Positions 27,201 through 35,535 of a stretch of 64,000 nucleotides of DNA are shown one piece after another. The stretch spans positions 1 through 64,000 of the forward strand of contig JAQGMS010000280.1 of NCBI GenBank assembly GCA_028292245.1. Reading direction: 5' to 3'. How positions within the stretch are numbered: the first letter of the stretch is position 1; the number at the start of each line of letters is the position of its first letter. Source of the stretch: Ramlibacter sp. Its GTDB lineage: Bacteria; Pseudomonadota; Gammaproteobacteria; Burkholderiales; Burkholderiaceae_C. The notes below the pieces were generated by a model, which was given only the letters and a program-made list of their open reading frames with translations, searched no databases and was not told the origin of the DNA. The position numbers were made by a program, and so were the translations under genes.

Positions 27201-28986
27201 CCTTCACATCTCCCTGTGGAGCAAGCTCGAGATGCCGCACCAAGGCAACCGCCAAGGCGAGGTGCAGGGTTTCAGGGCTAAGTTCGAGACTAGACAGGTT
27301 ACGCCCGCGCAAAGCCGGACCATCCACAATCTGGCCCAGCCGACGGGAGACATCGTCTGCTTGCAGATCACGGCGCGCCACGGATTCAATAATTTGGCGA
27401 ACTGTTAGCACTGGCAGACGCGGAGTGTTTCCATTTTGCTGCTCGATCTCCTTCATGTACTGCCTCGCAATGGACACCAACCAATCCTCCCAGTCGACAG
27501 CGCCAAATGATCGATCTGGCCGATTTAGCGTGTCCTTGCCGTACTCGAGCAGCAACCTATGTACGGTAATGAGCCCTTGTTCGGGCAGAGAGCAGCGAAT
27601 GCGAATGACAAGAGTCAGCAGCCGCGGAACGCAAATCAGGTCGATGAGGTTTGGGGGGAAGTGCTCCCGTCGAAGATCGTGAAACTGGAGGGCTTGATCG
27701 AGCTCGCCGCCGGGAGTCTTGTCGTATGGCTGGACAAGAACGGCGCTCGCTGCCGAGGCCAACGTCCTCAGCCATCCGAGTGTTTCCTCGAAGTAGTAGG
27801 TTCGGCACGTCAGGACGACCCGTACGCCGATCTTGAACATCGAGCCTTGCAGAACCCTAAGGAGCTCTTCCCAACGCGACGACGGTGCCTGCTCAATCCC
27901 ATCCAGCAAGAGCAACAGAACTGTCCCTTCCTCCGGCGGGCGCTGCAGCAGGCGCCTCGCGCGCGCGATCCAATGCAGGACATCACGTGTGCCGGTCGCA
28001 ATGAATAGCTGTTCGCCAATCAATTCCAACACCCCATACTCAGTCGCACCACGCATTCGTGAAGCGGCGGCACTGGATAGGCACAATGTGATTGGCAGCG
28101 CTTCGTGTCGCGCCCTCAGCCAAGAAACGGCCGCCCAAGTTTTCCCAACGCCATCGCGTCCGATCAGGGCGAGAGGACTGACCGTGTCAGACGCTCGCGC
28201 CCACCAGGCATCCAACGCCGTGTTCACCAAAACGCGTTGCACTACTCCGGTTGTGCCGCCAGCGACCATTTGATTCAGTTGAGACCAGGATTCTTCCGGT
28301 TTCGTCCAGAGCGCCTTCAACCGCGACGTCGCAGTAGAGCGCAATCGTTCGAATCCAAGATTCCAGGTTTCAAAGTTCTTGTGAATCGCCGCCACGGGCT
28401 CGGCCGCAAACGGTTTGACCGCTTCGATTTCGCTCAAAGCGATATCCGGGTAGTACTGCAAGAGCAAAGCGGGGTTCCAAACGCACAACGCGGCCAAGTC
28501 CGGAACGGCAGTTGCGGATCTTCCCCAGTCGAGAATTTCGACCGCGATGCCTTCCTTTTCGCCCTTCGCCCGCAGTGAAGCTCTCAGCGAACCATCAACG
28601 GCGCGAGTGGTCGCCAGTACCCAAAGTTCCAGGGCCGGATCGAGTGTGCACGCCTGCTCTATCTCGCCCAACAACTCCCGCTCACTGAGGGCCGTTGAGT
28701 CTTGGTAGCGCTTGCACTCGACTCGAAGGTGCCGCGCCCCTGTTGCCGCTGCATCTGCGCCGGCTTGGTAGCCGCTTCGCAGCACATAAACCGGCACGCC
28801 CGCCAGTTGACTGATCACCTCCGCCAGAAAATGCTCAAACTGCATGGCCGCGCCCTCTTGCAATGCACGCTTCACACGTGCGAGGGAATCCGGCTGTGAC
28901 TTGTCGGCCTGCAACGCGGGCGTGTCCACAAACCTTGTTTTCGGTGAGCGTCCGCCCTTTGCCTTGCCCCCACCGCGCTTGTTCAC
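24277..28986 (-). CDS. Avs-like antiviral STAND protein with N-terminal Mrr-type nuclease
   Basis: 1569 residues. Residues about 48-130 form a restriction-endonuclease-like Mrr domain: FEHFLAEVISQLAGVPV, then SGYQAGADAA (D78) and RHLRVECKRY (E90-x-K92), the PD-(D/E)xK core. Residues about 255-480 are a STAND-type NTPase with Walker A GRDGVGKT (276-283) and Walker B TVLLLLLDGIEQ (D362), plus a following VVLTCRTYYF sensor strand. Residues 500-1569 are predicted all-helical and likely form a repeat superhelix acting as a sensor. Size and domain order match Avs proteins, in which phage protein binding triggers oligomerisation and the nuclease. Homology to a named Avs group is not tested. Transcribed opposite to the GNAT/PIN-like pair. 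Confidence 0.72.
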   Translation of the reverse strand: MNKRGGGKAKGGRSPKTRFVDTPALQADKSQPDSLARVKRALQEGAAMQFEHFLAEVISQLAGVPVYVLRSGYQAGADAAATGARHLRVECKRYQDSTALSERELLGEIEQACTLDPALELWVLATTRAVDGSLRASLRAKGEKEGIAVEILDWGRSATAVPDLAALCVWNPALLLQYYPDIALSEIEAVKPFAAEPVAAIHKNFETWNLGFERLRSTATSRLKALWTKPEESWSQLNQMVAGGTTGVVQRVLVNTALDAWWARASDTVSPLALIGRDGVGKTWAAVSWLRARHEALPITLCLSSAAASRMRGATEYGVLELIGEQLFIATGTRDVLHWIARARRLLQRPPEEGTVLLLLLDGIEQAPSSRWEELLRVLQGSMFKIGVRVVLTCRTYYFEETLGWLRTLASAASAVLVQPYDKTPGGELDQALQFHDLRREHFPPNLIDLICVPRLLTLVIRIRCSLPEQGLITVHRLLLEYGKDTLNRPDRSFGAVDWEDWLVSIARQYMKEIEQQNGNTPRLPVLTVRQIIESVARRDLQADDVSRRLGQIVDGPALRGRNLSSLELSPETLHLALAVALVRHLELAPQGDVKEALLGWLDTVRGIDEVADILDAAVALCLAKGQLAGRLLPAILNEWLRCQTFPERSRRDLAAQSPALANLLLDILEEEGPFSRSPALELASDALRAVPSTSAARNDILSRLRAWNSIVYGRRREESVKTDGSRGAQLSHLRSMVGRDEVGRVLALGHEISVVPTEHADFGSLTASVLKPGPLADAVELLLRAAVASSLEWHDPHWQGLKWLVLLNEVDAEETRMKLRRGAKSIQAVQAAPPLNSVLPSKVATLLLWMCGTEEDEQAGIAIAPAEREEVAYESAYLADPGASLYPLEYRHVGLALSRTDAALGYRINRTSNFLADPKVVPSVDLLRELRAAAYELDLPKIHAQRSHSREDYDLDVLEPALARFEPEEHIHVARRLLREYLSRRGDQRYMAAVAARKLVLLVGPEEAAAALSMRNAGPDSDANHEHFIAAEMLKFELLHAPPLEQLALLADHGLGYFPIPLLQAMKQMPAGALGEFINQRGTSDRHAIEAVFAYLAMLATRPPDDTLQNLLQFTESADHDLRNLAFVGLAKAAPVALGEHLWLTGWHWEPTSKGWMNRDGATALASGTPTQPFSNIADRIGPADLIRVARAKGGNADDIQLAATILGAAIDPPLEFPKVEADFSVARNDPDGKSRYSVKPRRTSHVWDDEATAEALQETVRKAVAAVAQARAAGASLLLADISLEDARIVVQHARTIVGTWLEGMEEGGRAFRRRVAFSDGLFVSLCEALLELEPSVGASLWRSLNRFMMVSYRGVAGVNELVLMLFRVPDSSDVNALRQEVLSIENCNTDLDLFELVLAALAGNGRAWLQQIIERDLSSPHLWHRKRALILDAFSAEFAVNQMIWPTGPSQTSWEVLRRLKSVWGNRYALFRHWWANFIAATTVEEAYSAWTVFASCADRRAWLTIGEDLAALREGDPLSRLKLLHFEANKDDLRRSMEDHEKKGGHQLDGQLFMWTTPTQWMRFE

Positions 28987-29104
28987 TGGCGATTCCTCCT
29001 TGGGTGAAGCACTCTATACCATCCGCGACGATCCGCGCTTCCGCAGACCTGATGTACGCTAGCCCTGATTGCAGGTCGCCCCTGCTCCAATAGCGAGGTC
29101 AAGC

Positions 29105-29614
29105 ATGAATGGATTAGAAGGCATCGCCTTTAAGGGTCTATGGGTGATCGCCCGCCACTTACCAGGCTTCTTGCTTCGGATGTATTTCACAAAACAGCGG
29201 CTTGCTGATCTGGTTTATGTTGACATCCGACCTCGGCATGATCCGGTAATGGTGAACCTAGCCCCTCCGGCGTCAGCCACTGTATACCTGCAGATAATCA
29301 ATTTGGGGCCAGTTCCTGTGGAGCTCGATCGAGCGGAGTTCCGCCTAGTTTGTGGTGGGCATCCCATCAAAACTATATTGGTGAGAAAGCAGACGTTCCC
29401 CGTGGGCGAAATCTGCTGGCTCTATTTTCAGGAAGGCATCCAAGATAGCCAAGCAGAACACATCTCGAGATTTGCGGCCGAGAATACCGTGCTAGTTGAT
29501 GGGCACATCGAGTTCAACTGCAGCGTTCAGCAATTCTCGAAGACCGTTCCTGCTCTCGAAGGAGTCAGGCCGCACTTTCTGAATCAAAATTTCTGGTCGC
29601 AGAAGCATCCGTAG
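29105..29614 (+). CDS. Hypothetical protein with N-terminal hydrophobic segment, 169 residues
   Basis: Starts MNGLEGIAFKGLWVIARHL with GAGGT 8 bp upstream. Residues 5-27 are hydrophobic enough to be a membrane anchor. The rest looks like a beta-sandwich (LVYVDIRPRHDPVMVNL, VYLQIINLGPVPVELDRAEF, GHIEFNCSVQQF). No family recognised. Divergent from the Avs-like gene (118 bp between starts), so the two could share regulation. Confidence 0.6.
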   Translation: MNGLEGIAFKGLWVIARHLPGFLLRMYFTKQRLADLVYVDIRPRHDPVMVNLAPPASATVYLQIINLGPVPVELDRAEFRLVCGGHPIKTILVRKQTFPVGEICWLYFQEGIQDSQAEHISRFAAENTVLVDGHIEFNCSVQQFSKTVPALEGVRPHFLNQNFWSQKHP

Positions 29615-29937
29615 CCTAGTCAGCCGCATGTCAAGGCAGCGCGCGGCTCGAACAAAGGTCCGCTGTTTGAAGATTCCCCCATCCTCAATCCTCGAAACAA
29701 CGAAAGCTCATTCGACCGGGAAGCACGTTTCTCGTACTTGATGCTCGGTGACCGCAATTGTTCGAGCCTCGCTATCCAGTGGAGCTAGGGACGTCAGAGC
29801 GAATCGCAACCCCTTGGACAGGCCGGCCACACTGCTCCGCGTGATGCGGAAAACGGCACTTTCGCGGCATTTAACATTTCGAGCTTGCCCGAATCGCGAC
29901 GAGAGTGTCCCCTGTGTTTTCGGTCTATGCTCGTCGG
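29615..29937. other. Intergenic region, no gene seen
   Basis: About 320 bp, relatively AT-richer than the core genes. The open frame from 29748 is not convincing. No terminator or repeat identified with certainty. Confidence 0.4.
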
Positions 29938-31191
29938 ATGGGCCCGAACACCCTCTTTGACAAGTCCTTTCTTCAAGGACTGAGCCTTGACGAGTCTGTC
30001 TGGTTCGATCGTTTCTACAGTCCGGTTATCGCGCCGCTGTTTTTTGCAGAAACCTTGGCTGATCTCGCCAAGGCGCCGAGGGACGGAAGATCGGCTGAGG
30101 ACGAGGTCGCGATCATTGCGTCGAAGACGCCGGAGTGGTCTGGAACACCGTGTTATTACCATCAACATCTGTGCGTGTACGACTTGCTAGGACGTCCTGT
30201 TCCAATGACGGGACAAGTCCCGGTCGCTGGCGCCAGCAGAGTGATGAAGGACGGGAAAGTTGGTGCAGTCATAAACTACCCGCCAGAAGCCAAGGCGTTC
30301 TCACGGTGGCAAGCGGGACGGTTTCTCGAGATCGAACAGACCTTCGCTCATATCTGGCGAGAGCGGGTACAGGGGGTGAATCTGGAAGGTTTTCGGACCG
30401 CGATGAAGTCAGTGGGAGTTGGGCCAAAGGCTTGCAAGTCCTTAGCCGATGCCAGGCGCTTGGCGGAATGGACCACTACGGCGATGACAAAGAGCGGCGG
30501 CCGCTTCGACGCCGCACTTGATGTACTTGGCATTCCGTCCGGTCCTCGAGAGGAAATCAAGGCTCGCTGGAAGTACATGGGCAAACCGGCGTTCAGGCAG
30601 TTCGCACCCTATGCCGCCCATGCGCTTGCGGTAGAGGCATTCTTTGCGATCGCAATCGGTGCGCATCACATTGCCGCGGAGCGAGCAAGCAACAAGGTGG
30701 ACATCGCCTACCTTCTCTACCTACCCTTCTGTCACATATTTGTCTCCAGCGATCGTTTGCATCGCGCCTGCGCTCCAGAGTTCTTGCGGCCGGACCAGAT
30801 GTTCGTTTGGGGCCCCGACCTCAAGACCGACCTCGGCGCCATCAATCATCACTTTTCTGCATTGCCAGAAGAAGAGCGATCGCAACCCCTCTACAAGCTG
30901 GCGAGAAAGTTACCGGACGAACTGCAAGGGCTCACGCGCGACTTGTCTGCTCGCTACGCTCCCGGCAACCTGAGCACACAGCATGAAGTTGACCTGAGCC
31001 AGTTGAAACCAGAGGGGATGGCGAAGCTCGCAGCACATGTGAAATCATGGACTGGCGCTGCGCGGACACCCCTATCGCAGGAAGATCCTGGAGAGCATCT
31101 AGAGAGCTTGAGCATCGAGCGCAGGGTTAGTCAGCGACGTGGGTCGTGGTTGCAGGTCGGGTCAGAGGTCGGCCCTCCAGCTGACGAGTAG
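29938..31191 (+). CDS. PIN-like domain protein (DKSFLQ family), 417 residues
   Basis: The ATG at 29938 is preferred over the GTG at 29905 because the conserved start NTLFDKSFLQGLSLDES follows at once (D8). The second motif is PLFFAETLADL (E38), and the third is VDIAYLLYLPFCHIFVSSDRLHR near 260, where D-x-x-YLLYLP and SSD match the late acids of PIN-like nucleases. The tail is charged. Similar hypothetical proteins are common in accessory islands. Likely metal-dependent nuclease effector; partner unknown. No antitoxin-like gene is adjacent. Confidence 0.6.
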   Translation: MGPNTLFDKSFLQGLSLDESVWFDRFYSPVIAPLFFAETLADLAKAPRDGRSAEDEVAIIASKTPEWSGTPCYYHQHLCVYDLLGRPVPMTGQVPVAGASRVMKDGKVGAVINYPPEAKAFSRWQAGRFLEIEQTFAHIWRERVQGVNLEGFRTAMKSVGVGPKACKSLADARRLAEWTTTAMTKSGGRFDAALDVLGIPSGPREEIKARWKYMGKPAFRQFAPYAAHALAVEAFFAIAIGAHHIAAERASNKVDIAYLLYLPFCHIFVSSDRLHRACAPEFLRPDQMFVWGPDLKTDLGAINHHFSALPEEERSQPLYKLARKLPDELQGLTRDLSARYAPGNLSTQHEVDLSQLKPEGMAKLAAHVKSWTGAARTPLSQEDPGEHLESLSIERRVSQRRGSWLQVGSEVGPPADE

Positions 31192-31616
31192 TGCTGCTGG
31201 GATTGTGATCGCTTGGCGACGGCAGGCCATTTTCACCCGCCTACGCTATTGAAAAACCACATAGGCGCGGGACAAGGCCACTTCTGAGCCGCTGACATCC
31301 GGAGTGACGCACGCGCGGCTTTCGGTCCCCTCGCTGCTTGTTAATGCGCTCGCGAGCGCTTCATCTCGGTTTGCTTTCGGCGCGATTCGGGTGGTTTGCA
31401 GGCGCGCCAGTGCCGCCACATGTGCGGTCTGCCTCCATTTGATCGGGGTTCGCTGCGCCGGATGCGCTGCTTGAGCATCCTCCAGTTCGTGCAGTTCCTT
31501 ACGGCGGCCGCGAAAGCGGTACGCGTTCCCGACACACAGAAAATGAACGTCTCACCCAGTTTCGAGTCGGCATCTCTCGGATTTCCCAGCGAATAGAATC
31601 CGACCAAGGTACGCCA
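31192..31616. other. Gap between island cargo and flagellar cluster
   Basis: 425 bp without a supported gene. This is where the right boundary of a 17.4-31.6 kb island would be expected, but no tRNA-Ser sequence, direct repeat of the attL core or transposase remnant was seen. A 66-residue frame at 31396 has no start signal. Confidence 0.45.
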
Positions 31617-31994
31617 GTGACTTCAATCGACCCGACCAACCAACTTGCAGCGCTGATTCGCGGACAAGTGAAGACCCTTCGGCAGCGACAGGCAGCGACA
31701 AAGGGCACTCGCACGCCAGTACGTTCGGGATCCGCAGCTCCAACAACTGACTTGGCCACTCTTGTGGCCGCCCGCATCGGATTGATCGACCCTGACGACA
31801 CGCAAAAAGAGCGCAAGGCTCTGAGAATTTTTCTTGAGACTGTCTTGCTATCCGAGCTGGGTCAAGAACTCGTGACCGATCCGGCGTTCGCCCAGATGGT
31901 CGATCACGTTCAGCAACAAATGGAGTCCGACCCCGAATTGGCACATGCATCGCGCGAAGCGGCGCAGCTGCTCCTCAAATCCGCGAGGCGCTAA
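31617..31994 (+). CDS. Conserved-looking hypothetical protein, 125 residues
   Basis: GTG start. Begins MTSIDPTNQLAALIRGQVKTLRQ, then a Thr/Ser/Ala-rich linker and a helical C-terminal domain (RKALRIFLETVLLSELGQELVTDPAF, MVDHVQQQMESDPELAHASREAAQLLL). It has no signal peptide or membrane segment. It converges with fliA (9 bp between stops), so it is not in the flagellar transcript. I recall similar proteins in Comamonadaceae but cannot assign a function. Confidence 0.7.
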   Translation: MTSIDPTNQLAALIRGQVKTLRQRQAATKGTRTPVRSGSAAPTTDLATLVAARIGLIDPDDTQKERKALRIFLETVLLSELGQELVTDPAFAQMVDHVQQQMESDPELAHASREAAQLLLKSARR

Positions 31995-32003
31995 CGCCCT
32001 CGC

Positions 32004-32834
32004 CTACCAGGCAACGTCGCAGCCGTTTTGGCCCCGCAGGGATTCCTTGATCCTTTCGAGCGCCTTGCGATGAATCTGCGATATCCGGCCGCGCGAAAGC
32101 TTCATCTGCTGCGCGATCTCCTCGAACGGGACTTCCTGGAAGTAGTGCCTCTGGATGACACTCTTTTCCTGCTCGGAAAGCGAATTCACCAGGCCGGCAA
32201 CGCGCTCGCGCAACTGCTTCATTTCGGCGTTGCGATAGAAGGGCACGGTGTGACCCTGCTCGCCGCTGTCGACCATGCCGGTGCCATCCAGAATCCATGC
32301 GAGGGCGAAAGCCAATCCAGCTTCTGCCACATAGCGCAACATCTGATCTGCCCCGCGCGCGCCTGGCTTGCCCGGCTGGGCGTTGGTCTCTTCGGCAGCA
32401 GCTTGCTTGATGTCGGCACGGCGCTGGGCCAGCAGCCTCTGTTTGGCCGCGATCTGTTGCTGCTTCTCGGTAGACTGCTCCAATCCGTCGAGGATCGTGC
32501 CGTGCATCCGCCTGGCGGCGAAGGTGCGGAATTGGACGCCAACACCCGGATCGAACCGCTCCATCGCATCTATCAGACCGAGCGAGGCCAACTGGTGGTA
32601 GTCCGCGAACTCGATCTCGTTGTGGATGCGCTTGGCGTAGTACGAGGCCGCAACGACGCGTGCATAGGGTAGATGCAAAGTGAGCAGCTGATGTCTGGCG
32701 GCCTCGTCGGCGTTGCCGCGCCACAAGCCCCACAAGGCACTTTCCGCCGCCTGCCGATCCTCGAAGCCGAGCTCAGTCGATGCTGCGGCCATATCGCGAG
32801 GCCCGTGCGCCTCGGGGGTTGCGTCGAGTCCCAT
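32004..32834 (-). CDS. fliA: FliA-type (sigma-28) flagellar sigma factor
   Basis: 276 residues. Region 2 is visible in HLPYARVVAASYYAKRI and YHQLASLGLIDAMERFDP followed by FRTFAARRMHGTILDGL, the FliA-type form. Region 4 is LSEQEKSVIQRHYFQEV with recognition helix EIAQQMKLSRGRISQIH. The middle (about 125-205) is longer and divergent. It lies 6 bp downstream of fliP as the last gene of the cluster, an unusual place for fliA. A sigma-28-like promoter at the head of the operon suggests positive autoregulation. Confidence 0.9.
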   Translation of the reverse strand: MGLDATPEAHGPRDMAAASTELGFEDRQAAESALWGLWRGNADEAARHQLLTLHLPYARVVAASYYAKRIHNEIEFADYHQLASLGLIDAMERFDPGVGVQFRTFAARRMHGTILDGLEQSTEKQQQIAAKQRLLAQRRADIKQAAAEETNAQPGKPGARGADQMLRYVAEAGLAFALAWILDGTGMVDSGEQGHTVPFYRNAEMKQLRERVAGLVNSLSEQEKSVIQRHYFQEVPFEEIAQQMKLSRGRISQIHRKALERIKESLRGQNGCDVAW

Positions 32835-32840
32835 TTTGCG

Positions 32841-33782
32841 TCAATGAAATGAACCTACCAACGCTCGCAACACGATGCTCCATCCGTCCACCAGGATGAA
32901 CATCAGGATTTTCAGCGGGAGCGCGACGGTTGTTGGAGGCATCATCATCATGCCCAGCGCCATCAGCACGCTCGAGACAATCAGATCGATCAGAAGGAAT
33001 GGCAAGAAGATCACGAAGCCGATCTGGAACGCGGCGCGCAGCTCGGACAGCATGAATGCCGGCACGAGTTGCACATTGCTGATGTCAGACATGCTTTCGG
33101 GCCGCTTGGCCTTGGACAACTCGACCATCAAGCCAAGATCTTGCTCCCGGGTTTGCCGCACCATGAATTCGCGCAGCGGTCCGCTTCCCTTTTCGTAGGC
33201 CGCTTGGACGCTCATCTTGCCGCCCATGAAAGGCTGCACCGCGTCCTGGTTCAGCTTTTCCAGCACAGGAGACATCGTGAAAAGAGTCAAGAACAAGGCC
33301 AGCCCGATCAGCACCGTGTTGGGAGGGGTTTCAGGCATTCCGACCGCGTGGCGCAGCATCGACAGGACAATGATGATGCGCAGGAAGGACGTGAGGCAGA
33401 CCAGCAAGGCAGGCAAGATTGCCAGCGTGGTGAGGCCCACGACCACTCGCATCGCTTGGGCCGTTTCGCCGGAAGGGCTGGTTAGGGGATTGGGTGTGGA
33501 ACCCGCCGCCGCCGTGGGCGCCACAGCGGCCGGAGGTGGAATCCGCTTGGCCGCCCTGGTAATGGGCGGACTCGCCGATGCTGCTGCCGTGGCCGGGGCG
33601 GGCGCTTCCGAAGCCGCAGGCGTTTCATTCAAAGGAGCGGGAGCAGCATTGCCCTCTGGCTGCATCTGCGCTTGCGCCACCGCCGCCTCGTCGGGCAGGT
33701 CTTGCGCCATCGCCGTCATTCCGACGGTTAACGCGACGGTCATCGTCGTCAGCGCGCGAAGCAAGGTCATGGATAACTTCAT
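32841..33782 (-). CDS. fliP: Flagellar export gate protein FliP with long N-terminal linker
   Basis: 313 residues against the usual 245-250. A signal peptide (MKLSMTLLRALTTMTVALTV...MAQD) is followed by an Ala/Pro-rich stretch (about 28-105) before the conserved core, which starts near 111 (MRVVVGLTTLAILPALL). The core includes TSFLRIIIVLSMLRHAVG, PTTVALPLKILMFILVDGW and other FliP landmarks. It forms the export channel with FliQ and FliR in the basal body. ATG at 33782 overlaps the fliO stop (ATGA). The linker may be disordered; its function is unknown. Confidence 0.93.
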   Translation of the reverse strand: MKLSMTLLRALTTMTVALTVGMTAMAQDLPDEAAVAQAQMQPEGNAAPAPLNETPAASEAPAPATAAASASPPITRAAKRIPPPAAVAPTAAAGSTPNPLTSPSGETAQAMRVVVGLTTLAILPALLVCLTSFLRIIIVLSMLRHAVGMPETPPNTVLIGLALFLTLFTMSPVLEKLNQDAVQPFMGGKMSVQAAYEKGSGPLREFMVRQTREQDLGLMVELSKAKRPESMSDISNVQLVPAFMLSELRAAFQIGFVIFLPFLLIDLIVSSVLMALGMMMMPPTTVALPLKILMFILVDGWSIVLRALVGSFH

Positions 33783-34285
33783 TGGGCACTCTCCCCGTTC
33801 GCGGCCGTCAACGGACGACGCGCCAGGATTGCCACCGATGCCTGGGTGCAGCCCAACAACATCTCTTCGCCATTCCATTCGACGACATGCAGGCTCGCTT
33901 GCGCGGTCAAACCCGTCTTGCTGAGCACCTTGGCCGCCGACAAAGAACTCTTCGGCTTGAGAAAATCACGCCAGTTTCGATTGAACTGCGGTCGCTTGCC
34001 CTTGCGAAGCAGCACGCCGCCCGCGGCCAGAACCGCCAGCAGCACAGCGATCGCCCAGATTGCGGAACCCATACCTGGCGTTGCCGGATCAGAATCCCGC
34101 TTGAGCGGAAGATCCGGAAATTTCCCCGAAGCTGAGCGACGTTCGGCCTCGACCACGCCAGACGCCGGTACCTGCGCATCGGCGGACCCGGGCGAAGCCG
34201 CGAAAACCTGGCCAAACGCGAGCGACATGAGAAGCACCGTGCAGGCGCGGCGAATCACATCAAAGAGGAAAACACCCTTGCGCAT
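33779..34285 (-). CDS. fliO: Flagellar assembly protein FliO
   Basis: 168 residues from the ATG at 34285 (an in-frame TTG at 34297 is possible). N-terminal hydrophobic export segment, Ser/Ala/Pro-rich periplasmic part, one membrane helix (GSAIWAIAVLLAVLAAGGVLL), and a cytoplasmic FliO domain with SLHVVEWNGEEMLLGCT. It assists FliP complex formation. Sits between fliN and fliP as usual; stop overlaps fliP. Confidence 0.85.
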   Translation of the reverse strand: MRKGVFLFDVIRRACTVLLMSLAFGQVFAASPGSADAQVPASGVVEAERRSASGKFPDLPLKRDSDPATPGMGSAIWAIAVLLAVLAAGGVLLRKGKRPQFNRNWRDFLKPKSSLSAAKVLSKTGLTAQASLHVVEWNGEEMLLGCTQASVAILARRPLTAANGESAQ

Positions 34286-34293
34286 CGCCAGGC

Positions 34294-34662
34294 TCAAACT
34301 TTGAGCGGAACTGGAAGCTCCGTGATACGCAACCCGAACTTGCCATCGACCGCGACCAGTTGACCGCGCGCCACGATCTTGCCTCCCAGCAGCAGGTCGA
34401 CTGCCTGGTCTACCGCACGGTCAAGTACAAGTACTTGATGCTCCTTGGCGTTGACCAGGTCACCCACTGTGATGTCAACCTCGCCAACGCAGACCTGCAG
34501 TGTGGTGCGAACGCCATGCAGCGGATTGGCTTCTCCAAGCACCACGGCTGCGGCGTCTTGGGAGCCATTGGAGTCTTCACTATGCAGCTCGTCCAGGCTG
34601 ATGACTTGCGCTACGGGGGCACGCGGGGCCTGCGGCTGCGCGGAAATGTAATCGTGATTCAT
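34294..34662 (-). CDS. fliN: Flagellar motor switch protein FliN
   Basis: 122 residues. A short acidic linker is followed by a C-terminal SpoA domain: LQVCVGEVDITVGDLVNAKEHQVLVLDRAVDQAVDLLLGGKIVARGQLVAVDGKFGLRI, with the conserved LDR and VARG positions. It forms the bottom of the C-ring and binds FliH cargo. Lies 18 bp downstream of the fliM-like gene. Confidence 0.92.
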   Translation of the reverse strand: MNHDYISAQPQAPRAPVAQVISLDELHSEDSNGSQDAAAVVLGEANPLHGVRTTLQVCVGEVDITVGDLVNAKEHQVLVLDRAVDQAVDLLLGGKIVARGQLVAVDGKFGLRITELPVPLKV

Positions 34663-34680
34663 GATGTATTGCTTTGAAAA

Positions 34681-35529
34681 TTACGCGGTTGCGCCGGTGC
34701 GCACCAGTTCGATGGCCTTGTGTTCGCCTCGCCGGCCGAGGTATGCGGCGCATACCGGTGCGCCGTTCACGCTGACCCGCAGCGGAGACTCCAGTGGGTG
34801 AGCAAGCGGCACAACGTCGCCAACTTGAAGGCTTTCAAGCGTTCCGATGTCCAGCTCGCATGGAGCGAGCTGCACTTTCAACGTAAGTCCACGCTGTGCT
34901 ATCGCCTGATTCAGCGAAATCAAGTCAGCTCCCTTGACACTCGGCGCTGACGCGACGCGTGCGACAGCCACAACCAATTTGCCTACGCATGCCGCGTTGA
35001 GCAGGAGGGTGAGCATGTGACCGCAATCGTTTTGGAGGGAAACCCTGATCGCGCCCGACCAAGGTTTGAAGATTGCGGATTCCGGCTGCTCGGCTGCAGG
35101 CGACTCCTTGAGATCCAGGACAACTCGCAATTCATCCATCAGCGAGGCCCAGGCTTTCACCGCGACCGAACGCGCAACACCGTCGGATGACGGTCGCTGC
35201 GTCTGCTCGGTTTGAAACAGCCACTCAGACGCGCGCGCTGCGCCATCCTGCGGTGCATCGACCCAGGCGCATGCGCCCGAACCGAGTCCTATCAGTGACC
35301 AGTTTGCCGCGCGGGAGGACGCATCCTCATGCGCCAAGCGGCAGACCACTTTGGCGGTCGAAGCCGCTCGTTCATCCGGCAACCAGTCGCTTTGCCATTG
35401 GGTCCACGCAGGCGACAGGCGTGCCGACACATCGGCGAGTTCCTGGCCAGATCGCCAGATCAAAGGGCGAGCGAGGGCTGCAGCGTCGTCAAACGCCGGG
35501 CTCGATGGATAGAGAACGCTGGAAGCCAT
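34681..35529 (-). CDS. fliM: FliM/SctQ-like C-ring protein, divergent
   Basis: 282 residues (FliM is usually about 330). Only the C-terminal SpoA domain is clear (about 205-278: LTLKVQLAPCELDIGTLESLQVGDVVPL and VNGAPVCAAYLGRRGEHKAIELV). The N-terminus, MASSVLYPSSPAFDD, lacks the EIDALL-type CheY-binding peptide, and the middle lacks the usual FliM GGxG region. The layout is closer to injectisome SctQ proteins, but location between flgE and fliN makes it the FliM position. Probably forms the C-ring with FliN, without normal CheY control. Confidence 0.72.
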   Translation of the reverse strand: MASSVLYPSSPAFDDAAALARPLIWRSGQELADVSARLSPAWTQWQSDWLPDERAASTAKVVCRLAHEDASSRAANWSLIGLGSGACAWVDAPQDGAARASEWLFQTEQTQRPSSDGVARSVAVKAWASLMDELRVVLDLKESPAAEQPESAIFKPWSGAIRVSLQNDCGHMLTLLLNAACVGKLVVAVARVASAPSVKGADLISLNQAIAQRGLTLKVQLAPCELDIGTLESLQVGDVVPLAHPLESPLRVSVNGAPVCAAYLGRRGEHKAIELVRTGATA

Positions 35530-35535
35530 GGGAAG

